Assembly: GCA_019096065.1 (NCBI GenBank)
Contig: JAGUCH010000003.1
Location: forward strand, 7,502,001 to 7,566,000
DNA length: 64,000 nt
Source of the DNA: Paracyclopina nana
Lineage: Eukaryota > Arthropoda > Copepoda > Cyclopoida > Cyclopettidae
Reading direction: 5' to 3'
The first letter of the stretch is position 1; the number at the start of each line of letters is the position of its first letter. Below are positions 56,801 to 64,000 of the stretch, in pieces. Under the pieces are notes generated by a model. The model was not told the DNA's origin and made no database searches. It worked only from the letters and a program-made list of their open reading frames with translations. Both the position numbers and the translations under genes were made by a program.

Positions 56801-58083
56801 TTATCCCGAATGTCGCCAATGGGATGCGTGTCGACGATGGTTACCTTGTTCAGTGCGCGGTAATCTACGCACCACCGGGTCTTCCCATTCTTCTTGGTGA
56901 CCGGAACCAGCGGCGCGCACCAGGGCGACTGAATAGGGACGATGATGCCTTCCTGGAGCCATTTCTGAACTTGTTCTTCTAGCGACTTCTGCAAGTGCGG
57001 GTTGATGGGCCGCCGGCGGATGTTAATGGGCTGAGTACCCGGGATGATATCGATGCGGTGCTCGGCCAAGTCGGTTTGGCCCGAGGACCCATCGAGGCTG
57101 AAGGTGTCCTGGTATTGTAGCAGCAGGGCCAAGGTGCGAGCCTTTAGCTGAGGGGTGCTCAAGATGTCGTTGTTTTCTAGGTCGAATTCTTGAATGAAGA
57201 TTTGGGCCATTTCGGCCGTGTACTGGCCCTGCGGCCGGGTTTGGGCCCCCTCGAGCTTGGCTACGTAGCTTCCAGCTGCCAGCTTGGCCACGGTGGGTAC
57301 TCGCCTCAAGCCTTCAACTTGCCCGTACCGGGTGTTGTTGTGGATAATGAGAGGCTCTGCGGTAGTGTTGATAACCCCGACAACGCAGTTGCCCTTTTCA
57401 TCTGGTCGGATGAGGGCTCGCTGCCAGGGGTGCAGCTCAGTGGCCTCCATGAAGTCCCCTGATCCTTCAACAATCCCATCGATGTGCGGCGATCGGGTCC
57501 AGGTGGGGATTTTTGCGGGAATGGCGCAACAAGACATTGGCCCCACTGTGGTTTTACCCCGTATGTAGACGGCATGGACGTTGATTGCGCGACTGTCATT
57601 TTCATTAAGTGTCCCCCCTGCCAACTTGATCATTCGTCCTCGAATGCGGAGTGAGTTGGCACTATGTAGCTGGTCGATGTCGTGGGCTTTCATGAAGGGC
57701 CCCGACAGGTTGACGTCCATGGTGAGGTTAGCTATGACAGCTGGTCGAAATAGGAAGGGTTGCGGGTAGGTGCCAATGTGAAGCATCAATGGCTTTGGTA
57801 CCTCGCCGAGTATTTCTAGAGATTGATTTTGGCCCGCTGTGTTGACAGTTTCTCCTATCAGGGGCGCAAGTTGAGCTTTTGTGAACCCTAATTTGGTTGC
57901 AAGCGTGGAGGAGATGACCGACCTCCACGTATTACCGCTGTCGATGAGTGCTCTTGATTTGACATTGTTGAGGCGTATTGGAACTTCAGATACGTATGAT
58001 TTATTAATGTTGGAAATATGGGCGAGGAATGATCGGGCCTTGTCAGATGTGAACGTGTTTGGTGAGGTGATGGATGGTTCCAT
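53857..58083 (-). CDS. pol: Pol polyprotein of the retrotransposon
   Basis: An intact frame of 1,408 codons from the first Met; the open frame extends upstream to the frameshift site at 58122. The protease has Asp-Ser-Gly at residues 48-50. Reverse transcriptase spans about 360-560, with Tyr-Leu-Asp-Asp at 504-507. RNase H starts near 655. Integrase has a His-His-Cys-Cys zinc domain at about 899-937 and catalytic Asp966, Asp1026 and Glu1061. The order (RT and RNase H before integrase) is Ty3/Gypsy. The spacing between the last two catalytic acids is 34 residues, one less than usual. The C-terminal 200 residues are acidic and disordered. Pol is expected to be made only as a Gag-Pol fusion through -1 frameshifting. 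No stop or frame break is seen. Confidence 0.93.
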   Translation of the reverse strand: MEPSITSPNTFTSDKARSFLAHISNINKSYVSEVPIRLNNVKSRALIDSGNTWRSVISSTLATKLGFTKAQLAPLIGETVNTAGQNQSLEILGEVPKPLMLHIGTYPQPFLFRPAVIANLTMDVNLSGPFMKAHDIDQLHSANSLRIRGRMIKLAGGTLNENDSRAINVHAVYIRGKTTVGPMSCCAIPAKIPTWTRSPHIDGIVEGSGDFMEATELHPWQRALIRPDEKGNCVVGVINTTAEPLIIHNNTRYGQVEGLRRVPTVAKLAAGSYVAKLEGAQTRPQGQYTAEMAQIFIQEFDLENNDILSTPQLKARTLALLLQYQDTFSLDGSSGQTDLAEHRIDIIPGTQPINIRRRPINPHLQKSLEEQVQKWLQEGIIVPIQSPWCAPLVPVTKKNGKTRWCVDYRALNKVTIVDTHPIGDIRDNLNRLAHSQVFSTLDTTGAFHHVPVRAEDIPKTAFAANHSTYAFAYMPFGLTNAPRTYARLIQRVLEGIPYDIALPYLDDVLIHSRDVESHFGHLQRVLDAHQRAGLKLQPSKCHLFRRRITYLGHVITPEGLSVVPEYIDVVKKWPLPRTRRQLRIFLGKCGYYRSFIKDYQKVAKALTDKLSREEDVPDTAEFEPPLEYVAAFEELKKRLCMAPILAFPDFESPQPFILDTDWSGDNQCVGAVLSQVQGGKERVILFGAKKLTRSQANYSATQGELAAVIIWLRKWRYYLQYRPFILRTDHAALQWIRTMEEPRSMLARWLETISQFDFKVVHRAGTKHANADALSRAEHVTDTEGTDVSNESCAGVQAMIASAEAALDMANPAEWIQGQTEDEDLQLVRRLISQQSRPSPEHKEAASHRGKILLGLFDSLYLDDQGLLHYKKEEGQGREARHLVVVPRSSEEGLVRHIHETMGHQGRDTTVDRVSRRFYMPNATRVAAEVVATCRTCQKHQPETADQRHSLHSHRAGYPWQRVAIDYVGPLKPPVDGHQYLFTVRDLFSRWIEAFPCASANADTAVRFLTSEIIPRYGLMENLHSDRGTHFTAALFQQVAKALGVRHSTTPAYNPKSNWVERAHRDLNGLLAKLVCGRPSRWKEVLPVALFIMRTTKCRMTGYAPYELLFGRPATSQLDLLFGDPQPLLREASEAGQVAQALKARIQAAHEWARKNMATSINRQRMAYHKDKTTYVPGQQVWLYTPTVARHISKKLQTFWSGPWTILRKVNDVTFEILPDPSWIRKKSVVVSIDRLKLYRATAEDAHDGNAGNPPPANADLSMRGDEFAEDVALPSDDEGDSENNIELPTTGHETVSAPSPREARYRKRRTQAEMLQQETADFLGAEVEVAHGASSPATRTRSRSGQKSDQPDPELPPLAPINMPPYRPLVAQPTVTMPQFRPLPEMSDSENDDFATPTNSSSASSTE

Positions 58084-58088
58084 TGATG

Positions 58089-58122
58089 GCCGGTCCCTTA
58101 GGACCGGCTGGCTCCGTTTTTT
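58089..58122 (-). promoter_or_regulatory. -1 programmed ribosomal frameshift signal between gag and pol
   Basis: On the minus strand the gag frame reads CCA AAA AAC, giving the canonical slippery heptamer A AAA AAC (58122-58116). After a 7-base spacer comes a perfect 8-bp stem, GCCGGTCC with GGACCGGC (58108-58089), around the tetraloop TAAG. The gag stop TAA lies in that loop. A one-base slip back enters exactly the pol frame, which is open from there. Confidence 0.88.
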
Positions 58123-59148
58123 GGCGCCTCCCAGGTGTAGGCGTCCACGGGGGCACTGGCCACATGTGCGATGGCCGCGTTGCGATATTTATTATATTCT
58201 TGGGGCGAGACCGGCGGGGCGGCGTGGTATGGATTGTTATTGCCACGCCCGCGGCCGCCACGTCCCCGGCCCCGGAATCCTCCTCGCCCTCGTTGGCTGT
58301 TTGGGCGTTGGTTGGTGCATTGAGCCTTGAGATGGCCGTAGCCGCCGCAGCCGTAGCATCTCATGTTAGCCTTGTCACCTAGAGCGGCGATGATCTTGGC
58401 GACGTCGGGTTGGTCTGGGGTGCCCTCTTGGGTGATTTGCATGATGCCCCCTTGCCCCAGGGGGTTGGCCTTGCCGCCGGCTAATCCTACCAGGCACTCC
58501 TTGGAGGATGCATTGGAAGCGGCCTCCGTCAGCGTATCATATTTGCTGGCGATTACCAGCCAGCGTGTCTGGGGGTCCCGCAGATTGATAGTGAACTTCC
58601 TAATGACCTCTGGATCCTTGTCGACCTTGGCGCACCGCGGTGCATCATTGGCGAAAGCCCTCAGGTAGAGCGACTTGAGGCGTGCCGCCCAGGTCATTAC
58701 GGATTCATGGGGACCCTGCGCGGTGGTGTCGTATGCCACCCTGGCGGCCTCTTGGGCCGACTCGTCCACAAAGGCCTTCTCAAGGTCGTCGAGGTAGTGC
58801 TTGTAGGTGTACGTATTATCGCCCGACTTCTTGTCGATGGAATTGATCATTTCCAACGCAAGGCCGACAATAGATGCCTTGATCAGCATCTTCTTGGTGA
58901 CTTCAGGCTCTATCGAGTCCTCGAATTGGGACTCGATGTGCATCCGCCATTGCTGGAAGGAGCGGCTGTCCGTCTCGCGGAGCAGTTGGAGTTGTTGAGG
59001 CCGACGCTGAACAGCAGCGTTGGCTCTCATTTGGCGGTTGACCTCAAGGGCCACTGCAGCAGCTATATCTTGTGGTGGCTGGGCCTATGCGTGGGGGAGA
59101 AGAGTGAGCTTTCGGTCTTTTGTGAGAATGTGCTATTATAATTACCAT
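58098..59148 (-). CDS. gag: Gag protein of the retrotransposon (spliced start)
   Basis: The main frame runs from 59084 to the stop at 58098-58100, with no in-frame ATG near its beginning and an in-frame TAG just upstream. The likely initiator is the ATG at 59148-59146, in an ideal Kozak context. It is followed at once by a splice donor; a 61-base intron (59145-59085) ends in TAG. Joining gives about 329 residues. The protein is helical in its first 200 residues, like a Gypsy capsid, then has a zinc knuckle CYGCGGYGHLKAQC (Cys-x2-Cys-x4-His-x4-Cys) and an Arg-Gly-rich RNA-binding tail. The last codons overlap the frameshift signal. Without splicing, the ATG gives only a short unrelated frame, so splicing may control Gag output. 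Confidence 0.82.
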
Positions 59149-60055
59149 GGTGGTCTACGATTCAACAATGAAGTGAGTTGTGATTACTGTTAACTGGGGG
59201 AAAGCCCGAAAGGAACTGATGGCTATTCCCCACCAGCGCGGTCTTATATATCCGCCAACGCGCTCGCAGGTCACTGCAGAGGGTTGTGGCGTGACATTTA
59301 TTGATTGTTTACTGACCACCGAAAATGCCACGCTGGTGTCACATTTCTCATTATCGTTTATTTGACCGTGACCCGCACGTGGTGACCAGCTTTAGCTTCA
59401 GTGGAATCCTGATAGCTCGCAGCTGTTGATCCGCTACCGGTCATGTGGTCACCACGCGGTCATGAGCTTCTATCCTCCTTCTCCACCCCTTTATTTGTAC
59501 ATTGTCATGGGGTGGCCGGCTCCAGCATTCACTGAAATCCAAATGATTTGCGACTGGTGTTAGCAGCCCCGACCATTCGGCCATTGTCCCCCCATAACAA
59601 TTACTATTTGATCACCTGCAGTTGGAATTTGCCCGTGAGTTGACCGGCCCTAGCTTAACTAGGATCTACAATGATTTGCACCAGCGTTGGCCGGGCTGAC
59701 CATTCGGCCGCTGGCTCTCACGGACAATCCCTTTGATTGTTATTTGATAGCTTTTTGATTGTTTGCAGCTGCAGCTATTGCAGAGTGATCTTTGCCCTTT
59801 TGCTCTGGTCTGAGCTTCAACTTTTTACATTTTTAGCCACCACTATTTTACTTTTTATAGTCAACTGCCTTTTATGCTCTCAGCATTAATCTCTCTTTAC
59901 TTCGTGGCTTGCACGTAGGTTCATGTTCTGGCAGTTGACTTGAGCATGATATTATTTGAGCAGCACTATTATCCCTTTTGTACTTATTGTGTATACTTAG
60001 CACTTATAGCTTCCGGCAGGATGTACTTAATGGGTAGTGGAGTGATGAAATCACA
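59149..60055 (-). other. Untranslated leader of the retrotransposon
   Basis: About 900 bases between the primer-binding site and the gag ATG. No long frame is present. It contains two related blocks with the sequence CATTCGGCC (near 59570 and 59700), a possible degenerate internal repeat. Packaging and splice signals would be expected here. Confidence 0.5.
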
Positions 60056-60074
60056 GGTCCAACGACCCGCGCCA
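60056..60074 (-). promoter_or_regulatory. Candidate tRNA primer-binding site
   Basis: Two bases after the 5' LTR, the minus strand reads TGGCGCGGGTCGTTGGACC. It begins with TGG, the complement of a tRNA CCA end, as primer-binding sites do. The matching tRNA is not identified. Confidence 0.65.
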
Positions 60075-60076
60075 TC

Positions 60077-60321
60077 TGTAGTAGGTCGAGATATACTACT
60101 GTGACTTATCAAGCCACTACTCGTATCTAGGCTACGTCAAGCGGGGACGGGCCTGGAGGCTAGCAGAGGTCAGTCTTGGGGCTGCAGACAACACGTGTCA
60201 ATGCGGTGAATTTATTTCCTTTACTGATGATCACACTATACTACTCGTTATACTACCGCGCGCCCGAGGCGAGCGCGCGCAGCGAGCGGTCGACCCGTAG
60301 GCCGACACGCTCCCTGCTACA
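60077..60321 (-). repeat. 5' LTR of the retrotransposon (245 bp)
   Basis: The 5' copy for the minus-strand element. It differs from the 3' copy only at 60183. The outer target duplication TCTG follows at 60322-60325. Confidence 0.95.
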
Positions 60322-60325
60322 TCTG

Positions 60326-63300
60326 GCAGAAAAGTTCGCTTTGTAGGTTACTCGGCCGCTACGTAGAAGGTCTTTTGCAAAACAAGGTTAAGCATCACTT
60401 CACTTTCAGCCTTGCTTGCATCCATCAAGAAGTCCCCTGATAGCCAACCTTGTTCTCCCTAAAAAACTCCTTGCGGTCCTTCCTAGTTAGAGGCTTTATC
60501 AGTCATCCCATTGTACGCTTGATTGCATAATTAAACTCCATAGAATGTTGTTATCTTGTTAGGGCGCAGTTGCGGGGAGGCAAAACTAGTCAAGGAAATA
60601 CTTGAGCAGTTGGAGCAGGAGCATCCAAAACCCCTTTTTTGGGCAACATTTTTTGCCATGTCCTCTTAGTTAGTAGAAGTAGCCTAGCCGCACTTTATTT
60701 GACCCAGGTCATACTCCCTGTAGCAGTAATGTTGTTGTTGCACATGACAAGCTTTTATCTCTAGGATTACAAAGTGCTGGAAAGCGGCTCTCTGCTCACC
60801 ACAAACTTATTGCAGAGGAGGACAAGGTAGTGGTTGTCGTATACTGGTAAAATGTGTTGTCAGGAAAAGAGGCGCTGTTCATCAAGGTTTGGAATGACCA
60901 AAGCCGTACCTTTTGAGAGTGCCTTTTAAAGGTCTACTTTACTGTTGTCCTTGAGCCTTTCTTTGGTGAAATTGGAAATGTTGCTTCTTATACAGAAATT
61001 TGCTCTTATCGTCATATCTAAAGAGGAAATGAAAAGCAAGATTTGGGACACCACCAACAGTGGTGGAAAGAAAGCAAGACGAGCCTTCTCTGTTTTCTTC
61101 CTCCAGTAGTAAATAAAAAGTTGACAGGTGGCTTGCAAAAAACTTTCTCCTTTTCCTCTCAGCGGCATAAATTGGCTCAAAAAGCTGGAGCATTTTACTC
61201 TGTCATACTTCTTTTGTGTGAGATAGCCAACTCCATATTGTTTTTCTTTCACGAAATGGTCGAGATCTACATCCTAATAGTACATCTGATTCGATGCAAA
61301 CCTAGGATGGGATATGGTGAAAAGCTTTGAAAGGTATGCGTTGCCAATTTGTTTTCGCGTCAAAATGCAGCTCTAAGCTATTCATTGCTGTTGTGGAGAA
61401 AACATTCCTTGGCAAACCGCATAGCATAGCTGTATTGAAGAGATTTTTGCGTAAACTTGGAAATTCTGCGAATAGCTTACATTTATTTCGCATAAAAAAG
61501 GGGCTTTCGCATTCACTAAGAAGCTTAATTTCAGCAAGTTGGTAAACTGCATTTTCCCGTTATTAGTGTGGTCTGTAAGTATTGATTATTGCTGGTTAGA
61601 TATGAGGGGCAAAACCAACTAATTCTGGATCTAAGCGGTCAATTAGTGAAAGGCCATGACAAATGGCGTAATTGGCCGAAAGACAACGATGTTAGCCTTG
61701 AACATCTCGAAAAGGTGGCTATGGACACGTTGAGCTTTCCACAAAATTCCACATTGTTTTGAACAAACGAATGCAGTAGCATAGCTCGACAGATGCAAGC
61801 TAAGCTAGGTCATCACTAACAACCCAGAGTAATTTCTCTAAACTCTTCTTTTGCGATTCTGCGTACACACTTAAGATGATCTGGTGATCCAGAGTAAGAT
61901 GTAATAATGCTATTATCAGTACCTGAGAAATAACAATGGGTGAATATTATGCATACTCTATCGGCCCGGGATATATATCAGTCAAGGTCGTGAGCCAAAT
62001 CCAACTGCTATTCTGGAAAGGGTTCTGAAAGCACTAGAAATATGCCAGACAATGGTTCCGCATGCACTTAGGTGTTATTTGTTGAAGAAAACTTTTAAGC
62101 ATTCAATTAGAATGCAAATTCCCCTTGAAGACCCCCTTCAGTCAAATCTAGAGGAGTAGAATTGAGTAGGAAGAAGGTGAGATGACATGGAGAGATATGC
62201 AAATGTCTGGTTGAGGCGTCGTCGCAAAAGATCTCCTGGTGGTAATTCAGGCCAATAATATATTGTAGCAGCAGCTAGCATTACGTACACTATCTGATTG
62301 CATTTGCTGCTCACAATTCCAGAACGCGGCATAGAGGTACACCCGGCATCAAGTCAGTTGGCCTTTAATAGCATTATCTCCGACAGCAAAAACCTGTAAT
62401 GATGCCTGTTTCCTAGGGTTGCCATTTTCTTTCCCTTTTTGCCACTTTGTAAATGGCATCAAGAAATATAGGTAACAAAGTGCTCTTTTGCCAACAACGG
62501 CGCGAGGACAACCAGCATTGTACTTCGCACAACTCCCCTCTGCTGAAGTATTGCTTTCTCTTTTTCTTAAGAGGTGCTAAAGCTGCTTTTTTTCTGGATC
62601 TCAACACCGCCGGTGTATGTTATGCCGTGTGAGTAAGTGATGACAAAAAACTACTACACAGAAAAAGAAGAACCCTTTTATGATCAAATTCTAAAAGAGG
62701 ATTCGCGCAAAATGCTCCCCCTACCTCAGTACCTTTTGGGCTTACTTTTCGACGGCTGCTTTCCTAGCTTTTTCGCAGGTTCTTTTTCCCCAGCTCAATC
62801 TCTAGTTCGCTAACTAGCTGCATGTTGTACAATTAGTGATTTGTGGCTTTTGTTGATTAGCCTTTTGTGTTTGCTTGCTTATTTTAGATCCTCGCAGCAT
62901 TATTTGATGAGGCTTACTGTAGCCACGAAGCGTGTCTATGTGTACGTTTTGCAACATTGATGATGTGCATACACGTAGCAAAATTGCTCTCCCCTCTCTG
63001 TTCCCAGTTTTCAGTTCTTTTTTTCCGCATGTTTTCAAAGTTTTTTCTCTCTCTCTTGTGTTTGGACCTCTCCAACGTTAGACAGTTGGATCTCCCTTGG
63101 GAGTGAAAGTTTTGCCACCTAAGCAGACTAATCTAGCAATCACATGGATACAATACACTGTGTGGAGTAGCCAGAAATGGAAGGATCAACAGATGCTCTC
63201 CATTTTTCCAAAGTCACAAGGGAGGCCAGCCACTATTTGCTTTCATCATCATTTGTTGTTGTTGCGTACCGGCCGCAACTAATACATACGTACAGCTAAC

Positions 63301-64000
63301 TCAGAGAGGGGAAAGCGGAAACCGATGAAGGCAAATACCTGAGAAAAATCTGCTCAGTCAGTCCCAAGGGACTTTTCTCACAAATGCACTTTACCCTTCC
63401 AACTTTTTACCTCTCTCTCACTATTGATCCAATTCTTGAAAATTCCACTGCCAGCAACTTTGGAGCGGTTCATCTAATGAGATTGTAAAGATCATTTCGA
63501 AGCTGCCACTTACCAAAGGATATGTGAGCAAGGTCATATTCAGAGTTCGTGTGGCTTTAGCATCATCCATATGGTAGTGCTAGTAAGCGCGCTCCGGGAA
63601 GTTTAGAAAGTGTCATAAACAGAAGTATGGATCCACCACCAAAGTCGATTAGGTGAACATCCCCTTATCTCGCATATTCCACATCCAAGGTGACTTGAAA
63701 AGGCCTGATCAACTTGCCTTCCCAATATGTTCAAAGAACTAGGGACGTCCCAAACTTGCCACATCAAAGAAGTGAACTTCAATGGCTCTTTGAGTTAACA
63801 AAATAGTATGTGTTCTCTCAAAAAGTGATTTGGCAATTTCGCAACCTCCCTCACAAATTCGAATATTCTCAGCTGTGGCTTTAAGAAAGGGCTGCTTACA
63901 GTAGTTAAAACCAGCTTGTGCGTTCAGAATAGCCTGTACGTGGGCCCAAAGTCAAGTCCAAGTTTGAAAGAAGGAAGTGAAAGCACTTTGAGATTGCCTC
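60326..64000. other. Right end: no supported gene
   Basis: About 3.7 kb of AT-rich sequence. No frame shows family similarity. A hydrophobic minus-strand frame near 61252-60926 and a tiny possible exon at 63570-63514 (minus, 19 codons, then a GTAAGT donor, phase 0) could belong to the missing N-terminus of the neprilysin gene, but neither is convincing alone. Confidence 0.4.

Larger units (their letters stand above)
51078..60321 (-). mobile_element. Complete Ty3/Gypsy-type LTR retrotransposon with envelope-like gene
   Basis: A 9,244-base element on the minus strand with identical-length LTRs and a 4-base target duplication TCTG (51074-51077 and 60322-60325). Internal order is leader, gag, pol (protease, reverse transcriptase, RNase H, integrase) and env, the Gypsy order. 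All large frames are intact. The LTRs differ at a single base (51184 C, 60183 T), so insertion was recent. The element is conspicuously GC-rich and its genes lack the AT-bias of neighbours, suggesting arrival from elsewhere. A weak purine stretch before the 3' LTR (minus strand, 51331-51323) may be the polypurine tract. It lies upstream of the neprilysin exons and may sit in that gene's first intron. Confidence 0.93.

Noticed and set aside
1..64000. CRISPR arrays, bacterial operons or phage genes
   Set aside because: All supported genes are eukaryotic with spliceosomal introns; no regularly spaced short repeats were seen.

Overview
This window is nuclear DNA from an animal, most likely an arthropod. 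The protein-coding genes are animal orthologues (EDRF1, canopy, HTATIP2/TIP30, AIFM2/FSP1, thioredoxin, a PIWI-clade Argonaute, an M13 neprilysin) broken by short GT-AG introns, many of about 50-60 bases. The layout suggests a lineage that uses spliced-leader trans-splicing and polycistronic transcription. Some crustaceans such as copepods and amphipods do this, but I cannot fix the taxon from sequence alone.

Left part (1-21.6 kb) is gene dense. An FHA-domain nuclear-type protein (minus, running off the left edge) is divergent from EDRF1. EDRF1, a canopy-family ER protein and a TIP30-like dehydrogenase follow head to tail on the plus strand, with gaps of 100 and 29 bases and a 3' splice acceptor just before each downstream start: a candidate operon. 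AIFM2/FSP1 (minus) holds a complete plus-strand carbohydrate sulfotransferase gene inside its last intron. Thioredoxin and a 12-exon Piwi gene follow. One Piwi intron is almost entirely a 615-base palindromic element. A minus-strand gene joins an LDL-receptor class A domain to a Ly6-like, probably GPI-anchored domain.

Middle part (21.6-32.6 kb) has no recognisable gene. It holds two tRNA-like Pol III units, several inverted-repeat elements, a 170-base tandem repeat, and a Mutator-like element inserted in that repeat with a 9-base target duplication.

Right part: a 9-exon spectrin-repeat-type protein gene (32.6-39 kb, plus); an M13 neprilysin-like metallopeptidase (50.3-39.2 kb, minus, 16 exons reconstructed, membrane-anchor exon not found); and a complete, very young Ty3/Gypsy-type LTR retrotransposon (51,078-60,321, minus) with gag, pol and an envelope-like gene. 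Its two 245-base LTRs differ at one base. It has a canonical -1 frameshift signal between gag and pol and is much more GC-rich than its surroundings. The last 3.7 kb hold no gene I can support, except possibly one tiny exon.

All exon boundaries are my own reading of splice consensus plus reading-phase agreement; none is supported by RNA data.
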